This document shows, one piece after another, positions 8,069 through 14,567 of a stretch of 19,280 nt of DNA (position 1 is its first letter; each line of letters begins with the position of its first letter). The translations under genes and the position numbers were made by a program. Source of the DNA: SIG480 sp045533555 (lineage in GTDB: Bacteria > Bacillota > Clostridia > Oscillospirales > JAAYXM01); assembly GCA_045533555.1 (NCBI GenBank), contig JAZSHZ010000116.1, positions 1-19,280 of the forward strand, in the 5' to 3' direction. The notes beneath the pieces are model-generated. The model worked only from the letters and a program-made list of their open reading frames with translations. It searched no databases and was not told the DNA's origin.

Positions 8069-8836
8069 TTATAAAAATAATTCGTTTGCTCTTCTTTCAC
8101 TGCAAACCTTTGAAAGCCTTTCGGAAACGGCATTCAATACAGCGGGATTAAGATACCTTGCGTTTTTGGGACACACCGAAATACACTTCATACAGGAGAT
8201 GCATTTCTCGTTGTCAGTTGCTTTCGGATTATCGAATGAAATTGCGCCTGCAGGGCATCCCTTCGCGCAAACTCCACATTCGATACACCATTCCGAGGTA
8301 TCGGGTTTTGCTGTGGATTTACCGCGTTCTTTATAAATGTTATGATTGCCAGGAATTGTGCTTTGTATTTCTATCTCATTACCTTCAAGCTTGTGCTTTA
8401 TTTTTTGTGCAAATGCTTTCAAAACTGCCTCGTCGTCCGCGTCGGGTCTGCCTGCTGCAAATTGACGTGCTATAGAATGCTCTGCAACGGCGCTTAATGC
8501 CGCAATAGAGTTGAATCCGCATTTTTTTGCTTCGTCAAAAAGTTCTGTTAAAGTATCTTCGTATTCTCTGTTGCCGTATACGCAAATAAGAATTGCCTTT
8601 GCACCGTTTGCTGACAGTTTATTAAGTCGCGTTAATGCAATTTCCGGAATTCTTCCTCCAAATGAGGGAACGGCAATGATGCAGATATCGCCCTCATTAA
8701 TAGACGGAAGTGCAATCTGATTCTGAGGAAGACACAAATTCACATCGGTCCAAATTCCGCCAATTCCGCTTTTTAAAATATCGGAAACTTTCTTTGTGCC
8801 GCCTGTGGGGCTAAAAATGAAATTATAATTTGACAT
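8069..8836 (-). CDS. EFR1-type flavodoxin-like protein with two [4Fe-4S] clusters
   Basis: The 255-residue protein begins with a flavodoxin-like fold; FSPTGGTKKV (8-17) is the phosphate-binding loop of FMN, and VPSFGGRIPE follows. The C-terminal third carries CIECGVCAKGCP and CISCMKCISVCP, two classical 4Fe-4S ferredoxin motifs. This pairing is that of the EFR1 family (flavodoxin plus bacterial ferredoxin), cytoplasmic electron carriers whose partners are mostly unknown. AAAGGA lies 12 bases before the ATG, rather far. It heads a minus-strand operon with the rhodanese lipoprotein and the zinc-ribbon membrane protein, which points to redox or sulfur handling. A weak promoter lies at 9023-9051. 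Confidence 0.88.
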   Translation of the reverse strand: MSNYNFIFSPTGGTKKVSDILKSGIGGIWTDVNLCLPQNQIALPSINEGDICIIAVPSFGGRIPEIALTRLNKLSANGAKAILICVYGNREYEDTLTELFDEAKKCGFNSIAALSAVAEHSIARQFAAGRPDADDEAVLKAFAQKIKHKLEGNEIEIQSTIPGNHNIYKERGKSTAKPDTSEWCIECGVCAKGCPAGAISFDNPKATDNEKCISCMKCISVCPKNARYLNPAVLNAVSERLSKVCSERRANELFL

Positions 8837-8847
8837 ATCTGTATTTT

Positions 8848-8970
8848 TCCTTTCGTAAGTTCGAAACTTATATCAATAAGCCATTTGACTCGCTCATCAT
8901 CAACACGGTCAAGCATAACAGTTATCCATTTAGCTTTGACCATGTGATAAGCAGGGAAAAAAGAAGTCTT
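8848..8970 (-). pseudogene. remnant of an MmcQ/YjbR-family gene (C-terminal part only)
   Basis: On the minus strand this stretch encodes FFPAYHMVKAKW, then ITVMLD, and then WLIDISFELT. These match the end of MmcQ/YjbR proteins (PAYHMNKxxWITVxLD... LLDxSYxLT). An open frame surrounds it (ATG at 9018), but the N-terminal two thirds of the usual ~110-120 residues are absent; upstream sequence in all three minus frames shows no match to them. The fragment reads on past the expected end and overlaps the start of the EFR1 gene in another frame. I take it as a decayed leftover, with its 3' end now serving as the EFR1 leader. Confidence 0.65.
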
Positions 8971-9022
8971 TGCCGATGAGTGATGCAACCGTTTTGTAGA
9001 CGTTATTTTTGTTGTCACTTAT

Positions 9023-9051
9023 AGTTTATCATTTTTATGAAATAAAATCAA
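9023..9051 (-). promoter_or_regulatory. possible sigma-A promoter upstream of the EFR1 operon/YjbR remnant
   Basis: On the minus strand TTGATT (9051-9046), 17 bases, TAAACT (9028-9023). The spacing is right and the hexamers are moderate matches. It would give a leader of roughly 180 bases that contains the YjbR remnant. Confidence 0.4.
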
Positions 9052-9100
9052 TCTGCTTGTTTGAAGTTTATGCAAAGCCTTGAGGCTATTCTCGAAGAAC

Positions 9101-9133
9101 AAAAAAACACCGCCGAGCGGGAGCAAGGCGGTG
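9101..9133 (-). terminator. Rho-independent terminator, minus strand
   Basis: CACCGCC (minus-strand 9133-9127) pairs with GGCGGTG (9114-9108) across a 12-base loop, followed by TTTTTTT (9107-9101). This is the first convincing minus-strand terminator downstream of ksgA and insulates the EFR1 operon. No intact gene ends immediately before it, so it may be left over from a lost gene. Confidence 0.8.
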
Positions 9134-9632
9134 AGAGAAAGTATTTACATTAAAAGGAGATACCGAAAGTAATTTATAGAGCAATGATGAAGATTGTTAC
9201 AGGCAAATATCCGGAAGGCAGTGATAAGAGTGATAAGTTACCGAAACTTGTTCGAAGAGAAATCACATCAGAATGAAACGTTTTGAAAAGTGGTGGAGGA
9301 GGCGCCCAACCGCTCGTTTTATGTGTAAAGGTACATGGCTTTGCTGGCCTGTGATCTTCGGTAAACATTATTGCAAAATTTTTTTCAAAGTATAATGCTT
9401 ATTCTTCTTTGTCAGTCTTAAGGAGAGTTCTGTATTCCTTAACGGTTACAAGAATTTCAACAGATTCAGAAACCGTATTTTACATATTTTTTCTCACAAG
9501 CAATACCATAACGAACAAGCAGCCGTCTGACGACGACTGCCTGCCTGATCACTTTTTCATTTTAACTCTTTACCCCAACTATTGACAAAGAACCCCTTTT
9601 TCTTACAACTTCACACTGCCGGTGGTCATGAT
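9134..9632. other. gene-poor, scar-like region between ksgA and the 9101 terminator
   Basis: About 500 bases without a convincing gene. On the plus strand AAAAGGAG (9153-9160) is followed too distantly by two tiny frames: 9184-9276 (30 codons) and 9273-9395 (40 codons, starting MKRFEKWWRRRP), which overlap as ATGA. On the minus strand there is a 64-codon frame (9174-9368) with low-complexity Pro and Leu/Ser content, and the small remnant at 9399-9485. None resembles a known protein to me. CCCCAACTATTGACAAAGAACCCC-like DNA at 9572-9597 and the CGTC/GACG words at 9533-9545 look like possible repeat-element sequence, but no copy elsewhere in this window supports that. Confidence 0.4.
9399..9485 (-). 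pseudogene. possible broken small gene (phage-type small protein?)
   Basis: On the minus strand ATG (9485-9483) is followed at once by TAA and then by 26 codons of protein-like sequence, NTVSESVEILVTVKEYR..., ending at TAA 9401-9399. A single C-to-A change (TCA to TAA) in codon 2 would restore a 28-codon frame starting MSNTV. The VTVKEYRTLL part resembles small phage or conjugative-element proteins, but that resemblance is impressionistic. A GTGAGA upstream could be a weak ribosome site. Confidence 0.25.
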
Positions 9633-10502
9633 TTAGTTCTTGCTTATAATATCATAAAACATATCGGAAAGTGTGCAGAAAGCTTCGATGGAAAGCTCTT
9701 CTCCGCGTACTGTAGGTTTATGACCGGCAGAGGTGATGACTGCGAGGATTTCTTCTTTGGAAAGTTCAGCTTTAAATGCAGAATGAAGACTGTTTGCAAG
9801 CTGTTTGCGCCTTTGTGCGAATGAAGCTTTGACCACTTTGAAAAATAAAGCTTCTGATTTTGGTGTAACGGCAGGCGTTTCACGCATTCGAAGAATTACG
9901 ACAGCGGATTGAACTTTCGGCTGAGGAATGAAACTGTCGGCAGGCACTGTGAACAAAAGTTCGGGCTCTGTATAATATTGCGCGTAAACGGAAAATGCAC
10001 CGTATTCGGAGGTGGAGGGAGCTGCACAAATACGCTCCGCTACTTCTTTTTGTATCATGGTTGTTATTGATGAGAATTTTTTTGACTCTATAAGAAAAGA
10101 TAATATCGGTGTTGTTATATAATAGGGGAGATTGGCACACACCTTTGGCTTTGCACCGCCAAATTCATTCTCGATAAGCTCTTCAAGATTGCATTTCATA
10201 ATATCTGAATTGATGACGGTGATATTGTTGTATTCAGCGAGCGTTTCCTCTAAAACAGGGAGCAGAGCTCTGTCTATTTCAACAGTGACGACCTTTTTTG
10301 CAGAGTTTGCGATTTCACCTGTCAAACTGCCGATTCCTGGGCCTATTTCAAGAACTGAGTCTTCTTTTGTTACATCGGAAAATTCGGCTATACGCGTACA
10401 AACGCTTCGGTCTGTAAGAAAATTCTGGCCGAGAGATTTGGAGAAACGAAATCCGTGTCGGGATAAAATCTCTGTTATATTTTTTAAAGAAAAAAGATCC
10501 AT
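9633..10502 (-). CDS. ksgA: 16S rRNA (adenine1518/1519-N6)-dimethyltransferase
   Basis: KsgA/RsmA dimethylates two adjacent adenines in the helix 45 loop of 16S rRNA late in small-subunit assembly, using S-adenosylmethionine. Visible motifs are SLGQNFLTD near the N-terminus (23-31), the SAM loop LEIGPGIGSLT (51-61), the acidic VEID strand end (74-77), and the catalytic NLPYY (124-128). Length, 289 residues, is normal. I chose ATG at 10502 rather than the in-frame ATG at 10514: TGAGG sits 6 bases before 10502, while nothing precedes 10514. The gene has its own promoter at 10532-10560 and follows the yabE-like gene. The order yabE-ksgA recalls Bacillus, where rnmV lies between; here rnmV is absent. 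Confidence 0.96.
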   Translation of the reverse strand: MDLFSLKNITEILSRHGFRFSKSLGQNFLTDRSVCTRIAEFSDVTKEDSVLEIGPGIGSLTGEIANSAKKVVTVEIDRALLPVLEETLAEYNNITVINSDIMKCNLEELIENEFGGAKPKVCANLPYYITTPILSFLIESKKFSSITTMIQKEVAERICAAPSTSEYGAFSVYAQYYTEPELLFTVPADSFIPQPKVQSAVVILRMRETPAVTPKSEALFFKVVKASFAQRRKQLANSLHSAFKAELSKEEILAVITSAGHKPTVRGEELSIEAFCTLSDMFYDIISKN

Positions 10503-10531
10503 ATAATACCTCATAAGTGTTTTTTTTGTTT

Positions 10532-10560
10532 ATTATACACCTTGTTTGATTTAAGTTCAA
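10532..10560 (-). promoter_or_regulatory. sigma-A promoter of ksgA
   Basis: Minus strand TTGAAC (10560-10555), 17 bases, TATAAT (10537-10532). The initiation point near 10525 gives a leader of about 23 bases. Confidence 0.8.
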
Positions 10561-10591
10561 TAGAAAAAGCGGAAGAAAAATCTTCCGCTTT
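10561..10591 (-). terminator. terminator of the yabE-like gene
   Basis: An 11-base-pair perfect stem (AAAGCGGAAGA at 10591-10581 on the minus strand, mirrored at 10576-10566) with a 4-base loop and a following TTTTCTATT. It begins 4 bases after the stop codon and lies just before the ksgA promoter. Confidence 0.8.
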
Positions 10592-10594
10592 ATG

Positions 10595-11620
10595 TTATTC
10601 AAGAATATATACCGTTGCTTTTCTTCTGCCGAAGCTCATACATTCATTGTATGTGTTGAAGAATAAATCTATTCTGTTGCCTCTGACACCTGTGTCGGCA
10701 GCAACTGCCGTGCCGTAAATCCAGCTTTTGCCGTTTGTCGAAGTTATATAAAGCTTGCTTCCGAGTGGAATAACCCTCGGGTCGACGGCGACAAGTCCGA
10801 CTTTGGCAATGCGTCCGGTTGCGGTAACCTTGTCGGAAGAACGCTCGGTTGTATATGCCGTTGCAGACATTGTAAGCTTCTTTTTGTATTTCAGCTTCTG
10901 TCCGCTTCGGGTTGTAACGATTCCTGAGGTGTCAATCGGTTTTGTTCCGTATTCGGTTATCTGTGTAACCGGTTGTTTCACTATAGTTTCGCCCGTGATA
11001 ACTCTTTCAACTTCGCTTCCGTTGATATACTTGATTTTATAAGTGGTTTTCTTGGAGCCGTTAATGCCTTTCTGAATAATCTTTGTTGTGCCTTTTGTCA
11101 TTTCGGCTGAAGGGCGATTTTCTTTTTCAAAGGGAATTGCGGAGGTTTTTTCTTCTGTTGAATATGAAACTCTTGTTATCTCTATCTGCATGCCGTCCGT
11201 GACCTCGGTGTCAACGGAAGGGGAAATTAAATCGAATTCGCCTAAAGAGATGTTGTTTGCGAGCAGAATGTCATTGACGGTCGCTTCCTTGTGCGAGTAG
11301 TATAGGGTTGATTCGTTTGCGACTTTGATGTTGATTTTCTTCTTGTTGAAGATATAAATTTCGGCAACGCCTTGCTCGACGAATTCGGGCATTTCTGCAT
11401 ATCTGTCTTCGCCGATTGTTATACCAAGCTCTGAAAGTGCCTCCGAGGTGCTGTCTGTTTTGCTGTTATAAACTGTCCATTCTTCGCCTTCGTGGATAAC
11501 GAATGTGTTAACTGATGAAAGCGAAGCGGCAACACACAGAAAAACGATTATAACGCTGAGCGATAGAGTTGCGCATTTTTTTAATGTGAATATAAGTTTA
11601 TTGTCAGTCGATCTTTTCAT
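10595..11620 (-). CDS. YabE-like cell-wall protein with DUF348, G5 and 3D domains
   Basis: The 341-residue protein has an N-terminal membrane/signal segment (about 18-38) and no clear lipobox. Two DUF348-type repeats follow (about 39-80 and 97-150), then a G5 domain (about 153-225) and a C-terminal 3D domain (248-341). The three Asp of the 3D barrel appear as VDPRVIPLG (D280), ADTGVRGN (D309) and RIDLFF (D318). This is the layout of the YabE/resuscitation-promoting-factor-like muralytic proteins of Firmicutes: an exported enzyme that trims peptidoglycan, possibly as a lytic transglycosylase. AAAGGAGG lies 7 bases before the ATG. It has a near-consensus promoter at 11719-11747 and its own terminator. 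Family assignment is firm; activity is inferred. Confidence 0.88.
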   Translation of the reverse strand: MKRSTDNKLIFTLKKCATLSLSVIIVFLCVAASLSSVNTFVIHEGEEWTVYNSKTDSTSEALSELGITIGEDRYAEMPEFVEQGVAEIYIFNKKKINIKVANESTLYYSHKEATVNDILLANNISLGEFDLISPSVDTEVTDGMQIEITRVSYSTEEKTSAIPFEKENRPSAEMTKGTTKIIQKGINGSKKTTYKIKYINGSEVERVITGETIVKQPVTQITEYGTKPIDTSGIVTTRSGQKLKYKKKLTMSATAYTTERSSDKVTATGRIAKVGLVAVDPRVIPLGSKLYITSTNGKSWIYGTAVAADTGVRGNRIDLFFNTYNECMSFGRRKATVYILE

Positions 11621-11718
11621 AAGCTCCTCCTTTACAATTCTCGAGTATTACTCAAAGTATATGAGAAAAAGAGTTATTTATTACAAAAATCTCCAAAAAA
11701 GTATCACACAATGTATCT

Positions 11719-11747
11719 ATTGTAACTTATTGTAACTGTTTTGTCAA
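11719..11747 (-). promoter_or_regulatory. sigma-A promoter of the yabE-like gene
   Basis: Minus strand TTGACA (11747-11742), exactly 17 bases, TACAAT (11724-11719). GTTACAATA occurs twice in tandem across the spacer and -10. The leader is about 90 bases. Confidence 0.85.
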
Positions 11748-11831
11748 GCTTAAAAAAATAAAAGGCGCTTAAAAACTTCTGTAAAAATATAAAAACGTGC
11801 TATAAATAGCGCGTATTCTTCTAATAAAGTT

Positions 11832-11872
11832 ACATATGTTGTGCGTAGACGAAAGGAGTGTACAACATATAT
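11832..11872 (+). promoter_or_regulatory. inverted repeat enclosing a ribosome-site-like word, with a 9-codon frame
   Basis: ACATATGTTGT (11832-11842) is mirrored by ACAACATATAT (11862-11872), 10 of 11 matching, with a 19-base loop holding AAAGGAG (11852-11858). ATG at 11871 opens a 9-codon frame (MEEQAGKGY) whose stop overlaps the -35 box of the polymerase promoter. It could be a second operator, an RNA hairpin or chance; no promoter upstream of it is obvious. Confidence 0.35.
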
Positions 11873-11896
11873 GGAGGAACAGGCAGGAAAAGGATA

Positions 11897-11926
11897 TTGA
11901 CATTATATCATTTTAAATGATATAAT
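11897..11926 (+). promoter_or_regulatory. polymerase operon promoter with a perfect 25-base palindromic operator
   Basis: TTGACA (11897-11902), 18 bases, TATAAT (11921-11926): near-perfect sigma-A hexamers. From 11902 to 11926 the DNA is an exact palindrome, ATTATATCATTT, one T, then AAATGATATAAT, filling the spacer and the -10 box. The predicted leader is only about 14 bases and consists mostly of GGAAGGAG. The site is unlike the Firmicutes LexA box (GAACnnnnGTTC), so a different repressor is implied. Confidence 0.75.
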
Positions 11927-11947
11927 TATGATGGAAGGAGTGATAAC

Positions 11948-13441
11948 TTGAAGTCATACTTGTGCATTGATTTGAAAAGTTTCTATGCTTCCGTTGAATG
12001 TGTGGAAAGAGGGTTGGATCCGCTTGATACCAATCTTGTTGTAGCTGATGCGTCAAGAACGGATAAGACGATATGCCTTGCAGTGACGCCGTCAATGAAG
12101 AGGTTTGGAATCCCGGGGAGAGCGCGGCTGTTTGAAGTTCGGCAAAAGGTCGATGAAGTTAATATTTTGAGAAAGCAAAGGTGCGGAGCAAAAGTTTTCA
12201 AAGATTCTTCTGTGAGTGCGACAGAGCTGGATGCGAATCCCGGAGTTGCGCTTTCGTATATTACGGCCACACCGCAAATGGCTGCGTATATAAAGTACAG
12301 TGCAGAGATATATAGCATTTATCTGAAGTATATCGCGCCTGAAGATATTCATATATATTCCATCGATGAAATGTTTATGGACATTACATCGTATTTGAAA
12401 ATGTATTGTATGTCAGCTCGGGATCTTGCAAGAGCGATGCTTCGGGATATTTGCGATATGACGGGGATAACTGCTACCGTCGGAATAGGCACGAATATGT
12501 ATCTTGCCAAAGTGGCGATGGATATTGTTGCCAAGCATACGGTTCCTGATGAATACGGCACAAGGATTGCGGAACTGGATGAGATTTCATACAGAACAAA
12601 GCTTTGGAATCACAGACCGCTGACTGATTTTTGGAGAATCGGAAACGGATATGCAAAGAAACTTGAAAAAAACTATATGTTCACGATGGGTGATATCGCA
12701 AAGTGCTCTATGACACCTTGGGGAGAAAGACTTCTCTATAAAATGTTTGGCGTGAATGCAGAGCTTTTGATTGACCATGCGTGGGGATGGGAGCCTTGTG
12801 AAATGGCAGATGTCAAAGCGTATGTGCCAAAGCAAAAAAGCATTTCCAGCGGTCAGGTCCTTCAATGTCCGTATTCGTGGGAAAAAGCGAGGGTTATTGT
12901 TAGGGAAATGGCGGAAGTGCTAGCGATTGATTTGGTTGATAAAAGGTTGCTTACCAATCAGCTTGTTTTGAACATCGGATATGATGTGGAAAATGTCAGG
13001 GAGGAAGACGGAAGGAAAAATGAGATTTGCATAGATTTTTATGGAAGAAAGATTCCAAAACCGGTACATGGCACGGCAAATCAAAAAAATCCGACTTCCT
13101 CTGCTGAAATTATAAAGAAAAGCATTCTGGATATATATGACAGGATTACAGATAAAAATCTCAGTGTGAGGAAAATAAATATAACAGCAAACCAAATTAT
13201 TGAAGAGACAGAAATTCTTCGATCACCATTTGAACAAATGGCGATGTTTGTCGATTATCTTGAAGCAGAAAAAGAGGAAGCTGCGAGACGTGAAAGGATT
13301 GATCGTGAGAAAAGCGTTCAGCGGACAACGCTTAAATTGCAAAGACGATTTGGGAGAAACGCAATACTTCATGGATATAATTTATTGGAGGGGGCGATGA
13401 CTGTTGAAAGGAACGGACAGATCGGAGGTCATAAAGCATGA
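11948..13441 (+). CDS. Y-family (UmuC/DinB-like) translesion DNA polymerase
   Basis: The 497-residue protein starts at TTG, chosen because GGAAGGAG lies 7 bases before it and the frame opens with the family N-terminus. CIDLKSFYASVE contains the first metal Asp (D8) and YSIDEMFMD the catalytic D140/E141 pair, which define the palm of error-prone Y-family polymerases. GITATVGIGTNMYLAKVAMD is the conserved palm/thumb segment, and the little-finger domain occupies about 290-415. The basic tail is typical of the longer clostridial UmuC-like group. It inserts nucleotides opposite damaged bases. The following YolD-like gene overlaps it by 38 bases, the usual pairing in Firmicutes. The TTG start and palindromic operator suggest tight, low expression. 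Confidence 0.93.
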   Translation: MKSYLCIDLKSFYASVECVERGLDPLDTNLVVADASRTDKTICLAVTPSMKRFGIPGRARLFEVRQKVDEVNILRKQRCGAKVFKDSSVSATELDANPGVALSYITATPQMAAYIKYSAEIYSIYLKYIAPEDIHIYSIDEMFMDITSYLKMYCMSARDLARAMLRDICDMTGITATVGIGTNMYLAKVAMDIVAKHTVPDEYGTRIAELDEISYRTKLWNHRPLTDFWRIGNGYAKKLEKNYMFTMGDIAKCSMTPWGERLLYKMFGVNAELLIDHAWGWEPCEMADVKAYVPKQKSISSGQVLQCPYSWEKARVIVREMAEVLAIDLVDKRLLTNQLVLNIGYDVENVREEDGRKNEICIDFYGRKIPKPVHGTANQKNPTSSAEIIKKSILDIYDRITDKNLSVRKINITANQIIEETEILRSPFEQMAMFVDYLEAEKEEAARRERIDREKSVQRTTLKLQRRFGRNAILHGYNLLEGAMTVERNGQIGGHKA

Positions 13442-13850
13442 TGAAAAAGGCGTATGCGGGGATATCACACACGAACCATATTTGAAATCAACAAAGTTCA
13501 AGCATATGACAAGGTCTATGCGGGCGGCGCAGTTTGCCCCTTTTGCAGCTCTTTCGGGGCATTCTGATGTTATGGCCGAGATTATGAGAATGACGTCTGA
13601 GCGCAAAGAGATTGACGTGCAGAAAATGGAAGAAATAAATTGTAGTTTGACTTTGGCGAAAGAAAGGTTGAAGTGTGGTGAAAAAGTGTTTGCGAGAGTG
13701 GTTTTCTTCAGACGGGACGAAAGGAAAAACGGTGGTAAGTATATAGAAAAAACGGGAGAAATCGAGAGTATAGATGAGGATAAAAACCACATTATTTTTC
13801 GTGAAAATAATGTGGTTTCAATATCTGATATAACGGAATTCGAAATATAG
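13404..13850 (+). CDS. YolD-like protein
   Basis: The 148-residue protein contains the hallmark RAAQFAPFAALSGH (about 40-53) of the YolD-like family. These proteins are encoded beside Y-family polymerases in many Firmicutes and are thought to act with them, by analogy with UmuD. The start is TTG at 13404, 9 bases after GGAGGGGG (13387-13394); no ATG in this frame lies before the conserved region. It overlaps the polymerase gene by 38 bases, so translation is probably coupled. Its last 20 codons contain the 15-base-pair hairpin that appears to terminate the convergent spoIIA operon, so codon choice there is constrained. Molecular function is not established. Confidence 0.85.
   Translation: MKGTDRSEVIKHDEKGVCGDITHEPYLKSTKFKHMTRSMRAAQFAPFAALSGHSDVMAEIMRMTSERKEIDVQKMEEINCSLTLAKERLKCGEKVFARVVFFRRDERKNGGKYIEKTGEIESIDEDKNHIIFRENNVVSISDITEFEI
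13781..13818 (-). terminator. terminator of the spoIIA operon, inside the yolD-like coding sequence
   Basis: On the minus strand AAACCACATTATTTT (13818-13804) pairs perfectly over 15 bases with AAAATAATGTGGTTT (13798-13784) around a 5-base loop, and TTTTTA follows (through 13781). It starts 45 bases after the sigF stop. On the plus strand no T-run follows, so it should act only on minus-strand transcripts. Confidence 0.8.
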
Positions 13851-13862
13851 GGAGTGCATGGC

Positions 13863-14567
13863 TCATTCTATATTGCTTTTCAGTTTTGCGATTGCGCCAC
13901 GTTCGATTCGCGAAACCTGAACTTGTGATATTTTCATGATTCTTGCAGTCTGTTGTTGTGTGAGACACTTGAAATAGCGAAGCATGATAACGGTGCGTTC
14001 TCGCGTATTAAGCATATTTATGGCTTCGGAAAGTGCGATGTATTCCAATGTTTTCTCTTCAATTCCGATATTTCCAAGTTTATCTTCAAGCGTCTGGCCA
14101 TCATCTCCAATTTCGCGGTTGAGAGATTCGGCTGCCGAAGTTGCGCATTCTGCCTGCGCAACTTCTTCTATGGATAAATTGCACACTGTTGCTATTTCTG
14201 AAACTGTTGGCTCTCGGTTTAATTCGAAAAGAAGCTTTTCGGAGCAATGTTTGATTTTTGCTGCGCGTTCTTTTAGTGTACGGCTTACCTTGACCGTGCC
14301 GTCGTCACGTAGAAAACGGCGTATTTCACCTGATATTTTCGGTACAGCGTATGTTGAAAACTGATAACCGAGTGTTTCGTCGAAGCCGCGTATTGCTTTC
14401 AGAAGACCTAGACACCCGAGTTGATATAAATCATCAGAATCGACGCCGCGACCAAGAAAACGGCGGACGATACTCCATATAAGCGGGGTGTTGTTCTCGA
14501 TGATTTTTTTGCAGGCTGATTCATCTCCGCTTTTGGCTTTTTTTATTAATTCAAATGTTTCGACCAC
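13863..14567 (-). CDS. sigF: RNA polymerase sporulation sigma factor, sigma-F
   Basis: The 234-residue sigma-70-family protein directs the first forespore-specific transcription. Region 2 contains DSDDLYQLGCLGLLKAIRGFD and FSTYAVPKISGEIRRFLRDD; region 3 spans about 100-145; region 4 ends with RTVIMLRYFKCLTQQQTA and the recognition helix IMKISQVQVSRIE. Length and position after spoIIAB match sigF. The start is GTG at 14567, supported by GGAGG 8 bases upstream. The gene overlaps spoIIAB by 17 bases. Convergent with the yolD-like gene, 12 bases away. Within the sporulation sigma group, G is the main alternative, but the spoIIAA-spoIIAB context decides for F. Confidence 0.95.
   Translation of the reverse strand: MVETFELIKKAKSGDESACKKIIENNTPLIWSIVRRFLGRGVDSDDLYQLGCLGLLKAIRGFDETLGYQFSTYAVPKISGEIRRFLRDDGTVKVSRTLKERAAKIKHCSEKLLFELNREPTVSEIATVCNLSIEEVAQAECATSAAESLNREIGDDGQTLEDKLGNIGIEEKTLEYIALSEAINMLNTRERTVIMLRYFKCLTQQQTARIMKISQVQVSRIERGAIAKLKSNIE

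Larger units (their letters stand above)
11621..11947. other. divergent intergenic region between the yabE-like and polymerase genes
   Basis: These 327 bases hold the yabE-like promoter (minus), an 11-base inverted repeat (11832-11872), a 9-codon frame, and the palindromic polymerase promoter (plus). A short palindrome GCTATAAATAGC lies at 11799-11810. No protein gene of normal size is present. Confidence 0.7.

Noticed and set aside
11831..11842. TTACATATGTTG as a LexA (SOS) box
   Set aside because: Only half of the GAACnnnnGTTC pattern is present, and it is about 85 bases from the promoter.
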